Shown here one piece after another: positions 1 through 5,844 of a stretch of 5,985 nt of DNA (positions are counted from its first letter, which is position 1; each line of letters starts with the position of its first letter). This stretch comes from Salegentibacter sp. (lineage in GTDB: Bacteria; Bacteroidota; Bacteroidia; Flavobacteriales; Flavobacteriaceae), in assembly GCA_024635815.1 (NCBI GenBank), contig JAGXIG010000110.1, positions 1 to 5,985 of the forward strand. Direction: 5' to 3'. Position numbers and translations under genes: made by a program. The notes below the pieces were generated by a model that saw only the letters and a list, made by a program, of their open reading frames with translations, searched no databases and had not been told where the DNA came from.

Positions 1-24
1 AGTAATTTTATCATTAGAAATCAT
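1..24 (-). CDS. Transposase N-terminus (first 8 codons, IS982-like), cut by window edge
   Basis: An ATG at 24-22 on the minus strand opens a frame reading MISNDKIT up to the window edge. Bacteroidota IS982-family transposases commonly begin with a short stretch of the form M-x-x-x-D-K-I-T followed by EIF. The match therefore suggests the start of such a transposase, a DDE enzyme that cuts and rejoins the ends of its own element. No catalytic residue is visible in this fragment. The start abuts a stable leader hairpin (26-82), a common arrangement in insertion sequences. With only eight codons, a chance match cannot be excluded. Confidence 0.4.
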
Positions 25-25
25 A

Positions 26-82
26 GCGGAAAAATTAGTTAAATGCTTGGTATTAAGACACTTAAATATACTAATTTTCCGC
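26..82 (-). promoter_or_regulatory. Leader hairpin abutting the transposase start codon
   Basis: The arms 26-39 (GCGGAAAAATTAGT) and 70-82 (ACTAATTTTCCGC) are complementary over 13 bp with one bulged A and a 30-nt loop. On a minus-strand transcript the proximal arm ends one base before the transposase ATG, so it would mask the ribosome-loading region. A near-match to the Bacteroidota -7 box (TATATTTA, minus strand, 70-63) overlaps the distal arm. A transcript started there would lack that arm, while a read-through transcript from outside would contain both arms and fold. IS10-type elements use this logic to silence read-through expression; its use here is inference. Confidence 0.4.
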
Positions 83-175
83 TTTTCTATGGCCTAAAAT
101 AGCTCGTAATAAGTGATTTTTTTTTACATCGAACTCAGGTTGGTAATAAATTTCTGAGGAAATCTTATAAATAAT

Positions 176-216
176 AAACCTCATATCCCGAGTAAAATTG
201 GGATATGAGGTTTTTT
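176..216. terminator. Strong intrinsic terminator, probably bidirectional
   Basis: A perfect 14-bp stem is formed by 176-189 (AAACCTCATATCCC) and 200-213, with a 10-nt loop (190-199). On the plus strand it runs into six T residues (211-216). On the minus strand it is followed by the T-rich TTTATTATTTAT. It lies 15-55 bp past the intended stop of yraN and would end that minus-strand unit. It could also stop transcription entering from the left. No plus-strand gene is visible to its left in this window; the insertion sequence there may have displaced the original neighbour. Confidence 0.88.
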
Positions 217-230
217 ATATGCTGAAACAA

Positions 231-592
231 TTACTCAAAATGCAGAAAAGCATCTTCAAGATGCTCTACCTGTATTCCTGCCTCGTTCTTTATAATCGCA
301 ACAATATCAAACCGGACTTCCAGGTCTAACTGATGATCATTTAAAAAAAATCGGCAGCCTTTACAAGCTGCCGAATTTGTTTAGGCTTTACAAAACTTTG
401 TGGGTCCCCAAAATCGGGTGTGCTTCTTGTTTTTACTTCTACTACCACCAAAATGTTATGCTTCTTGGCTAAAATGTCTATTTCCGCTTTGTTATAAACG
501 TAATTTTCAGCCAGAATTTCATAACCTTTTTTTATAAGGTGTTTCACAGCGAGGCGTTCACCCAATTCCCCCAAAGCGTTATGCTTAGCCAT
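231..592 (-). pseudogene. yraN: YraN / UPF0102 endonuclease-like protein, frameshifted near the middle
   Basis: From ATG 592 the frame encodes 83 residues and stops at 341 (TAA). The N-terminal part has the family pattern: G8-x-x-G11-E12, then KAEIDILAKK with E37 and D39, and VEVKTRS with E52 and K54, the PD-(D/E)XK-type nuclease core. After the stop, the +1 shifted frame continues straight on as FLNDHQLDLEVRFDIVAI and ends HLEDAFLHFE, stop TAA at 233-231. This is the family's normal C-terminus. Restoring one T to the minus-strand run of eight (A343-350 on plus) gives exactly 120 residues, the usual YraN length. So the gene carries a 1-base deletion, a sequencing error, or a slippage site. 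The role of YraN is not well established; it is predicted to be a nuclease related to Holliday-junction resolvases. It lies 58 bp downstream of the lipoprotein gene, with no clear promoter between. Confidence 0.88.
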
Positions 593-650
593 AAGTGAAT
601 TTAGGTTTTATTGAGGTTTTACAAACCGGGGGATTTCCTGTAAAAAGCAA

Positions 651-1220
651 CTAATTCATCAACATAATGCTGGTCACCTTTAAATTCAGTTTTTCAATTT
701 CTTCTTTACTTGAGTTAATTATTCGGTCTCCATAGAATTTGTTGGCAACCTCACCTTCCGGCGCCAGAAATATTCTCAGGTTTGAATTTTCCAGTTTTCC
801 ATCGTTCCACATTACAGCACCACCATAATCCCATCCAAATCCGTAGAACGAGATCTCTTTTTCATTAAGTTTGTTCAAAGCTTCATAAGTAGTTCCAATT
901 TCGATTCCTTCAGCAGATTTCCATTTTCCATTTTCAGAAAATCGAATATCAAAAATCTCTTCACGCTCATCAGTTTTCCAGGTAATATGCAATTCATCTG
1001 GCGTGTCAGGATACATCACGGTATAGGATCGCTCTACTGTTCCTTCTTCAAACAATCCAGAATCTTCATAAATATTTGCATCAGGATAATTTTCATTTAA
1101 CTCTTCTGCATCATAATTTGTAAGGTTTTCAGCTACAAATTTATCTTTAGACATTTTACTGCCAGAACTTCCGCAGGCCGCTAGAGTTAGCACAACAATT
1201 ATTAAACTTATTTTCTTCAT
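651..1220 (-). CDS. Predicted lipoprotein of unknown function, 189 aa
   Basis: The start ATG (1220) is followed by a lipoprotein signal: K2-K3, a hydrophobic stretch I4-L13 and the lipobox LAAC at 13-16. Signal peptidase II would cleave before C16. The mature protein begins CGSSGS and lacks the acidic or lysine-rich motif that sends Bacteroidota lipoproteins to the cell surface, so a periplasm-facing membrane anchor is likely. The body (about 20-189) is acidic and rich in E, N, D and aromatics. Its clearest block is GIEIGT (105-110), L115, N119 and GFGWDYGG (127-134), which I associate with uncharacterised flavobacterial lipoproteins. No catalytic motif is visible. It is the first gene of a possible minus-strand unit with yraN. 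The secretion call is firm; I do not recognise a function. Confidence 0.88.
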   Translation of the reverse strand: MKKISLIIVVLTLAACGSSGSKMSKDKFVAENLTNYDAEELNENYPDANIYEDSGLFEEGTVERSYTVMYPDTPDELHITWKTDEREEIFDIRFSENGKWKSAEGIEIGTTYEALNKLNEKEISFYGFGWDYGGAVMWNDGKLENSNLRIFLAPEGEVANKFYGDRIINSSKEEIEKLNLKVTSIMLMN

Positions 1221-1238
1221 CTATTTATATTTTTAATC

Positions 1239-1248
1239 CCCAATTGGG
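1239..1248. promoter_or_regulatory. Palindrome CCCAATTGGG in the lipoprotein leader
   Basis: A perfect 10-bp palindrome lies 19 bp upstream of the lipoprotein ATG (1220). It may be a repressor site or simply chance, as no second copy is visible. The rest of the divergent intergenic region (1221-1487) holds a short hairpin at 1300-1314 (CCAGC-ATTAT-GCTGG) and the metG promoter box. I find no exact TAnnTTTG box for the lipoprotein gene. Confidence 0.2.
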
Positions 1249-1454
1249 AAATTATCACAGGTTAATGATTCTCTTCCTGTGGCTTGCTAATTTTAGCGTC
1301 CAGCATTATGCTGGTTTCATTGGTTAGTTATAATTACGAAGAGATTCCATTTCAAGAATCCTATCGATAGATTTTAAAAGGCTAAAATGAGGAACATTTA
1401 CCTTAGTCGCCCTGTGTTTTACAAGAATTTAACGCGTATTTTTAAGGAGTTGCT

Positions 1455-1462
1455 TACCTTTG
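1455..1462 (+). promoter_or_regulatory. metG promoter, -7 box TACCTTTG
   Basis: TACCTTTG matches the Bacteroidota -7 consensus TAnnTTTG exactly and ends 25 bp before the metG ATG. No TTG is visible at the -33 position. Transcription would start near 1467-1470, giving a leader of about 20 nt. That leader is AT-rich and has no Shine-Dalgarno sequence, as is usual in this phylum. Confidence 0.65.
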
Positions 1463-1487
1463 CGCCTTCATAAAAGTTATAAGATAA

Positions 1488-3575
1488 ATGAGCAATACTC
1501 CACAGCGATACACTATTACCGCAGCATTACCATACACCAACGGCCCACTACATATTGGGCATCTTGCCGGTGTTTATGTTCCAGCCGATATCTATGCACG
1601 ATTTTTACGAATGCAGGGCAATGATGTCGTTTTTGTTTGCGGAAGTGATGAGCACGGAGTACCAATTACCATAAAAGCAAAAAAAGAAGGCGTTACCCCG
1701 CAGGATATCGTTGATAAATACGACGGAATCATTAGAAAATCTTTTAAAGATTTTGGGGTTTCTTTCGACAATTACTCCAGAACTTCCGCCAAAGTGCATC
1801 ACGATACGGCTTCGGCATTTTTCACAAAAATGTATGAAAAAGGGAAGTTTATAGAAGAAACAACCCAACAACTTTACGATGAGAAAGCAGGGCAATTCCT
1901 TGCTGATAGGTTTGTAACCGGAACCTGCCCAAAATGCGGGAATGAGGAAGCCTACGGCGACCAGTGTGAAAGCTGCGGAACTTCCCTTAATGCAACCGAT
2001 CTTATCAACCCAAAATCGGCAATTACCGGTGAGATACCCACTTTAAAGGAAACTCGTCATTGGTTTTTGCCTTTAGATCAATACCAGGAATGGCTGGATG
2101 AGTGGATCGTAAAAGGTCACGCGCACGATTGGAAGAGTAATGTACACGGACAGGTAAAATCCTGGTTAAACGATGGTTTGCGCGCACGTGCCGTAACCCG
2201 TGATTTAGACTGGGGAATTCCGGTGCCTGTTGAAGGCGGTGACGGGAAAGTACTGTATGTTTGGTTTTATGCACCTATTGGTTACATTTCTTCCACTAAA
2301 GAATGGGCCGAGCGCGAAGGAAAAGACTGGGAGCCATACTGGAAAGACGAGAATACCAAACTTGTACATTTTATAGGAAAAGATAACATCGTTTTTCACT
2401 GTATTATTTTCCCCGTGATGCTTAAAGCACACGGAGAATATATTTTACCTGAAAATGTTCCCGCAAACGAATTTCTTAATCTGGAAGGAAAAAAACTTTC
2501 TACCTCTAAAAACTGGGCAGTTTGGTTGCACGAATACCTTGAGGAATTTCCAAATCAGCAGGATGTGTTACGCTATGTATTAACCGCAAATGCGCCTGAG
2601 ACCAAAGACAACGATTTTACCTGGAAAGATTTCCAGGCCAGAAACAATAATGAATTGGTTGCTATTTTTGGGAACTTTATAAACCGCGTAGTAGTATTGA
2701 CCAATAAATATTATTCCGGAATAGTTCCAAAACCAAATGATTATTCTGAAGTTGATGAGCAAACTCTTGCCGAACTTAAAGCTTACCCCGCGGTTATTGC
2801 AAGTTCTATTGAAAAGTACCGTTTTCGTGAAGCCCAGGGAGAATTGATGAACCTGGCCCGTTTAGGAAACAAATATTTAGCCGATGAAGAACCCTGGAAA
2901 CTCATTAAAACAGATGAAGAACGGGTGAAGACAGTAATGTATGTGGCTTTGCAAATTTCTTCAGCTTTAGCAACCTTAAGCGAACCATTTTTGCCATTTT
3001 CTTCAGCAAAACTTCAAAAAATGCTGAATTTCACCGATGCTGAGAGTAAACTTTCCGGGGAAGAATATTCTCAGTGGGATAAAATCGCTACCAGAGATTC
3101 TTTACTCCCGGCAGGTCACCAAATTGGAAAAGCAGAATTGCTTTTCAGTAAAATAGAAGACTTACAAATGCAGGAACAATTAGATAAACTGGAAGCTACA
3201 AAAACCGCCAATGCGGCTGATAACAATAAACTAGAACCACAAAAAGAAACCGCTACTTTTGAAGATTTTACCAAAATGGATTTGCGTGTGGGCACAATAA
3301 TCGAAGCCCACAAAATGCCAAAAACCAAAAAGCTTATGGTAATAAAGGTAGACACCGGTTTGGATAAAAGAACCGTGGTTTCGGGCATTGCCGAACATTA
3401 TAAAGCAGAAGAAATTATAGGCAAAAAAGTAACGGTTTTAGCCAATTTAGCCCCAAGAAAACTCCGCGGCGTAGAAAGCGAAGGAATGATCTTAATGACA
3501 GAGAATTCATCCGGAAAACTGGTATTTGTAAACCCGGATGAAGACGGTGTGGAGCCGGGAACGACCATAAATTAA
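1488..3575 (+). CDS. metG: Methionyl-tRNA synthetase with C-terminal tRNA-binding domain, 695 aa
   Basis: This cytoplasmic class I synthetase attaches methionine to tRNA-Met using ATP. Domains in order: a Rossmann catalytic core with the HIGH motif (HIGH, 22-25); an inserted zinc knuckle with four cysteines C147, C150, C160 and C163; the KMSKS loop as KLSTS (336-340); and an alpha-helical anticodon-binding domain (about 380-545, with FGNFINR at 394-400). A polar, K/E/N-rich linker (about 560-590) leads to a C-terminal OB-fold tRNA-binding domain (about 591-695; [13 protein letters not shown], then SEGMILM), which dimerises in E. coli-type enzymes. The length fits the full-length MetRS of about 680-700 aa. 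The start gives the conserved [18 protein letters not shown] opening with only seven preceding residues. The gene is intact and stands alone, transcribed divergently from the lipoprotein gene and separated from the next gene by a REP-like repeat. Confidence 0.98.
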   Translation: MSNTPQRYTITAALPYTNGPLHIGHLAGVYVPADIYARFLRMQGNDVVFVCGSDEHGVPITIKAKKEGVTPQDIVDKYDGIIRKSFKDFGVSFDNYSRTSAKVHHDTASAFFTKMYEKGKFIEETTQQLYDEKAGQFLADRFVTGTCPKCGNEEAYGDQCESCGTSLNATDLINPKSAITGEIPTLKETRHWFLPLDQYQEWLDEWIVKGHAHDWKSNVHGQVKSWLNDGLRARAVTRDLDWGIPVPVEGGDGKVLYVWFYAPIGYISSTKEWAEREGKDWEPYWKDENTKLVHFIGKDNIVFHCIIFPVMLKAHGEYILPENVPANEFLNLEGKKLSTSKNWAVWLHEYLEEFPNQQDVLRYVLTANAPETKDNDFTWKDFQARNNNELVAIFGNFINRVVVLTNKYYSGIVPKPNDYSEVDEQTLAELKAYPAVIASSIEKYRFREAQGELMNLARLGNKYLADEEPWKLIKTDEERVKTVMYVALQISSALATLSEPFLPFSSAKLQKMLNFTDAESKLSGEEYSQWDKIATRDSLLPAGHQIGKAELLFSKIEDLQMQEQLDKLEATKTANAADNNKLEPQKETATFEDFTKMDLRVGTIIEAHKMPKTKKLMVIKVDTGLDKRTVVSGIAEHYKAEEIIGKKVTVLANLAPRKLRGVESEGMILMTENSSGKLVFVNPDEDGVEPGTTIN

Positions 3576-3611
3576 TTTTAATTAAATACAATCCGAATAA
3601 TTGCAAATAAG

Positions 3612-3686
3612 CGTCATTGCGAGGAACGAAGCAATCTAAAATTACCGGCTATCAACTGGCAGATTACTTATGCGTTTGTAATGACG
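3612..3686. repeat. REP-like imperfect inverted repeat
   Basis: The left arm at 3612-3637 begins CGTCATTGCGAGGAACGAAG and ends CAATCT. The right arm at 3661-3686 (AGATTACTTATGCG then TTTGTAATGACG) is its complement at 17 of 26 positions, perfect at the outer 7 bp. The left arm matches a palindromic intergenic sequence seen repeatedly in Bacteroidota and other bacterial genomes; the right arm has diverged. A short inner hairpin (CCGG/CTGG, 3645-3659) sits in the 23-nt loop. It is the only candidate for an end-of-transcript structure after metG, though it has no T-run. The rest of the 150-bp gap holds only the promoter of the next gene. Confidence 0.7.
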
Positions 3687-3714
3687 TTTATAATTTACTT
3701 CCTAAATAGCTCAT

Positions 3715-3722
3715 TAGATTTG
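3715..3722 (+). promoter_or_regulatory. Deacetylase promoter, -7 box TAGATTTG, 3 bp before the ATG
   Basis: TAGATTTG matches TAnnTTTG exactly and is separated from the ATG at 3726 by only TAA. Bacteroidota transcripts usually begin several bases past this box, so the mRNA would start at or beside the ATG and be leaderless. No -33 TTG is visible. The close spacing either decides the expression mode or marks a chance match in AT-rich DNA. Confidence 0.5.
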
Positions 3723-3725
3723 TAA

Positions 3726-4628
3726 ATGCTCAAAATCGCTTACCATCCCATCTATAAACATCCCCTGCCGGAAGGCCACCGTTTCCCGATGGAAAAATAT
3801 GAATTGTTGCCCCGCCAATTAATTCATGAAGGCACGTGTAGCGAAGACAATTTTTTTGAACCCGAATTACCTAATGAAAAATATATCCTAAACGTTCACG
3901 AAACCCAATATTTTGAACGATTACGAGATCTAAAACTCAGTAAAAAAGAAATTCGAAGAAGTGGGTTTCCACTTTCTGAAGCACTGGTAAAACGAGAAAT
4001 GATTATTGCCGATGGCACGATGAAAGCCGTTCACTATTCCCTGGAAAAGGGCATTTCCTTTAATATTGCCGGAGGCACACATCACGCATATACCAACCGC
4101 GCAGAAGCTTTTTGCTTACTTAATGACCAGGCGATTGCTGCGAGGTATCTTCAACAGGAAAAATTAGCCGAAAAGATTCTAATTATAGATCTGGATGTTC
4201 ACCAGGGCAATGGAACTGCAGAAATTTTTCAAGACGATTCTTCGGTCTTCACTTTCTCAATGCATGGAAAAGGGAATTATCCTTTCAAAAAGGAAGAATC
4301 GGACCTCGATATTGAAGTACCAGATGGGAGTGGCGACAGCGAATATCTTAAATTGATAAAAGACACCTTACCCGGTTTAATTGAAGAGCAAAAACCAGAT
4401 TTTATCTTTTACCTAAGCGGCGTGGATATTTTAGAAACCGATAAACTTGGCCGACTTTCATGCACGGTAAATGGCTGCAAAGAAAGAGACAGGTTTGTTT
4501 TGCAAACCTGTCACGATCTAAACATTCCCGTGCAATGCAGTATGGGAGGCGGTTATTCCGAAGAAATAAAGATAATTATCGAGGCCCACGCCAATACCTA
4601 TAGACTTGCTCGCGAAATCTATTTTTGA
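3726..4628 (+). CDS. Histone deacetylase / acetoin-utilisation family zinc deacetylase, 300 aa
   Basis: This is a zinc-dependent amidohydrolase of the arginase-deacetylase fold (AcuC/HDAC superfamily), predicted to remove acetyl or other acyl groups from lysine side chains or polyamines in the cytoplasm. Conserved elements in order: GGTHHA (116-121) with the catalytic His pair H119-H120; DLDVHQGNGT (155-164) with zinc ligands D157 and H159; MHGKGNYPF (179-187); GVD with the third zinc ligand D234, then LGRLSCT; and GGGYS (274-278) with the transition-state Tyr Y277. All residues needed for activity are present. The 300-residue length suits the short bacterial, class IV-like form. The start MLKIAYHPIY is the usual family opening, so the ATG at 3726 is favoured over the later one at 3789. 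The substrate cannot be read from the sequence. The 3' end overlaps the convergent ssb by 10 bp. Confidence 0.95.
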   Translation: MLKIAYHPIYKHPLPEGHRFPMEKYELLPRQLIHEGTCSEDNFFEPELPNEKYILNVHETQYFERLRDLKLSKKEIRRSGFPLSEALVKREMIIADGTMKAVHYSLEKGISFNIAGGTHHAYTNRAEAFCLLNDQAIAARYLQQEKLAEKILIIDLDVHQGNGTAEIFQDDSSVFTFSMHGKGNYPFKKEESDLDIEVPDGSGDSEYLKLIKDTLPGLIEEQKPDFIFYLSGVDILETDKLGRLSCTVNGCKERDRFVLQTCHDLNIPVQCSMGGGYSEEIKIIIEAHANTYRLAREIYF

Positions 4629-4954
4629 CCCATTAACAGCAATTCGTTACAAACAACTTCGGTGATATAGCGTTTAGTGCCGTCTTTATCGTCCCAGCTT
4701 CGGCTGGTAAGCTTTCCTTCCACTCCCACTTCCTTGCCTTTATTTACATATTTCTCTACCAGCTCTGCGGTTTTTCCCCAGGCTACGATATTATGCCATT
4801 GAGTATCGGTTACGCGTTCGCCATTTCCGTTTTTGTAATTTTCGTTGGTGGCTACCGAAAATTTAGCCAGTTTTTTACCAGAGTCCAGGTTTACGATCTC
4901 AGGCTCTCTTCCAACATTCCCGATCAATTGTACTTTGTTTCTAATAGTGCTCAT
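4619..4954 (-). CDS. ssb: Single-stranded DNA-binding protein, short form without acidic tail, 111 aa
   Basis: This OB-fold protein coats single-stranded DNA during replication, repair or recombination. It has the family opening NKVQLIGNVGREPEI (6-20), then KFSVATNENY (31-40) and TQWHNIVAWGKTAELV (51-66). The DNA-stacking aromatics line up with those of E. coli SSB: Y40 (W40), W53 (W54), W59 (F60) and W87 (W88). The chain stops after the OB fold with ELLLMGQK. The flexible linker and the acidic DDDIPF-type tip, which recruits repair and replication partners, are missing. The gene is not truncated by a frameshift: the ending is clean and short SSB paralogues of about 110 aa occur in flavobacteria, usually beside a longer tailed SSB elsewhere. 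It may therefore be a secondary SSB. The stop codon lies inside the end of the deacetylase gene. Confidence 0.95.
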   Translation of the reverse strand: MSTIRNKVQLIGNVGREPEIVNLDSGKKLAKFSVATNENYKNGNGERVTDTQWHNIVAWGKTAELVEKYVNKGKEVGVEGKLTSRSWDDKDGTKRYITEVVCNELLLMGQK

Positions 4955-5002
4955 AACGTATTAATTTAAAAAGCTGAAAATCGTTAGTTCATTTCAACAA
5001 GA

Positions 5003-5010
5003 CAAACATA
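5003..5010 (-). promoter_or_regulatory. ssb promoter, -7 box TATGTTTG
   Basis: On the minus strand TATGTTTG matches TAnnTTTG exactly. It lies 48 bp upstream of the ssb ATG, predicting a leader of roughly 40 nt, AT-rich and without a Shine-Dalgarno sequence. The -33 element is degenerate. Confidence 0.6.
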
Positions 5011-5050
5011 GACCGGAAATTCATCAGTAATCGGTTGGTAATTATTTGTT

Positions 5051-5080
5051 TACGTTTATAGGCGTTTGTAAACGTTTGGA
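5051..5080. repeat. Three 10-bp units with CGTTT cores in helical phase
   Basis: The units TACGTTTATA, GGCGTTTGTA and AACGTTTGGA follow each other without gaps, with CGTTT starting at 5053, 5063 and 5073. One DNA turn is about 10.5 bp, so all cores face the same side of the helix. The second and third units together form the near-palindrome CGTTTGTAAACG. The array sits between the ssb promoter and the next plus-strand gene, where a regulator of either could bind. No known operator was recognised. Confidence 0.4.
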
Positions 5081-5148
5081 AATGGAATGATTAAGTAGAA
5101 TAAATTCAAAATGAAGGAAATGTTTTTAATCAAAATGATACCCTTTGG

Positions 5149-5553
5149 GTGAAAACTGTAATTCCTAACATTTTACTCAATGAAGATGTAGAAGAAATTG
5201 ATATCAATGAATTAAGGGGAGACGGTGAAACCGCCTCTACAGTATTAAATCTTTATCTGGAAAATAGCTTTAACCAACCTTCCCCAATTGTTCTTTCCGA
5301 GGATGAAATCTTCTCAACGATTGGTACGGTTAACTACCATTATGACCTTGTAATAACCGCTATAGGAGTAGATGGGCAAAGTCAAAGTGAGTTTGGGATT
5401 ATTCTAAAGGAAAGAGGAAATTACTTTTTAGGTTCGGCTTATCTTCAAAACCCACTATCCTTTTACCTGGAAGCGAGCAATTATAACCAGATTTCAATTA
5501 ATACAAACTTTTCAAATCAAGACAGCGACCGATTTCGATTTAGCGTAGAATAA
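5149..5553 (+). CDS. Hypothetical secreted-type protein, 134 aa from GTG; probably missing its N-terminus
   Basis: I do not recognise a named family. The protein is acidic, rich in N, S, D and aromatics, has no cysteine, and reads as beta-strand-rich (LVITAIGVDG, GNYFLGSAYLQ, ISINTNF, ending FRFSVE). This is typical of the mature part of an exported flavobacterial protein, yet no signal peptide or lipobox precedes it. The only in-frame start is GTG 5149. However, the frame stays open back to the stop at 5101-5103, and the extra stretch reads IQNEGNVFNQNDTLW, which looks like genuine protein running into VKTVIPN. The true start was therefore probably further upstream and has been lost. The stop is followed after 30 bp by an outer-membrane-protein remnant in the same frame, suggesting an old envelope operon. 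Alternatives are a cytosolic protein starting at GTG, or a decaying gene. Confidence 0.6.
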   Translation: MKTVIPNILLNEDVEEIDINELRGDGETASTVLNLYLENSFNQPSPIVLSEDEIFSTIGTVNYHYDLVITAIGVDGQSQSEFGIILKERGNYFLGSAYLQNPLSFYLEASNYNQISINTNFSNQDSDRFRFSVE

Positions 5554-5583
5554 AAATTTCATCAACTCATCAATCAAAATACT

Positions 5584-5844
5584 ATATACAAAAAACTACT
5601 CTTTCTAGCTTTTACTATTTTCTTTATTTCAAATTCTTACAGTCAGTTAAGTGTTAGTTATCACCAATCCAATCTTCCGTTTATTGGTGGGGGCTATGAT
5701 ATTAACGAACGTCTTACTCCTGAACTAAGACTGGGCACCGATCAATTTATTGGTATGTCTATAGAAGCTGTGCTAACCTACAAGTTCTTTAAAAAAGAAG
5801 ATTACTATTTTTATGGCGGACTGGGGTATAGGACTAATGGCTAG
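5584..5844 (+). pseudogene. Outer-membrane beta-barrel-type protein fragment, no start codon, premature stop
   Basis: Read from ATA 5584, the frame gives a textbook signal peptide: I-Y-K-K, a hydrophobic core LLFLAFTIFFI, then SNSYSQ with cleavage probably before Q. A mature start follows, LSVSYHQSNLPFIGGGYDI, with ELRLGTDQF, SIEAVLTYKFF and YYFYGGLGYRTNG. This alternating pattern matches small flavobacterial outer-membrane barrel proteins of about 150-165 residues. Two defects stand out: the initiator position is ATA rather than ATG, with no other start before the signal peptide; and TAG at 5842-5844 ends the frame after 86 codons, so the last strands, including the C-terminal aromatic residue needed for barrel insertion, are absent. 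After the stop, codons for N-G-L could be a decayed continuation. The gene is probably dead, unless the ATA and TAG are sequencing errors. Confidence 0.65.

Larger units (their letters stand above)
1..145 (-). mobile_element. One end of an insertion sequence, IS982-like (partial, inferred)
   Basis: The minus strand starts a transposase-like reading frame at 24 and leaves the window at 1. Upstream of that start are about 120 bp of non-coding, AT-rich DNA. Near 128-145 the minus strand reads ACCAACCTGAGTTCGATG. I take this as the likely terminal inverted repeat, because IS982-family ends characteristically begin with AC. The exact outer boundary is uncertain (about 138-145), since the other end and the target duplication lie outside the window. 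The element sits just beyond the terminator that closes the yraN transcription unit, so it does not interrupt that unit. The family assignment comes from recalled similarity of eight residues plus the end sequence, so it is tentative. Confidence 0.42.

Noticed and set aside
603..627. Direct repeat AGGTTTTA (603-610, 614-621) and small GGTTT/AAACC hairpin before yraN
   Set aside because: Too short and AT-rich to separate from chance, and it has no T-run to act as a terminator between the lipoprotein gene and yraN.
1605..1895. Minus-strand 96-codon open frame inside metG
   Set aside because: It lies wholly opposite a conserved part of metG, and its product is cysteine/phenylalanine-rich without any recognisable motif; it is a shadow of metG codon usage.
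2023..2762. Three further minus-strand open frames within metG (2023-2274, 2205-2432, 2580-2762)
   Set aside because: They overlap the MetRS catalytic and anticodon domains, show no motif or leader signal, and are explained by the opposite-strand gene.
3116..3606. Minus-strand open frames opposite the metG 3' end (3116-3388, 3415-3606)
   Set aside because: The first has a hydrophobic, serine-rich look that comes from the complement of K/E/N-rich codons in the linker and OB domain. Neither has a supporting leader or family match.
5041..5088. Possible lost signal peptide in another frame (YLFTFIGVCKRLEME) upstream of 5149
   Set aside because: It has no start codon, a poor lipobox, and stops at once; the helical CGTTT repeats explain the composition better.
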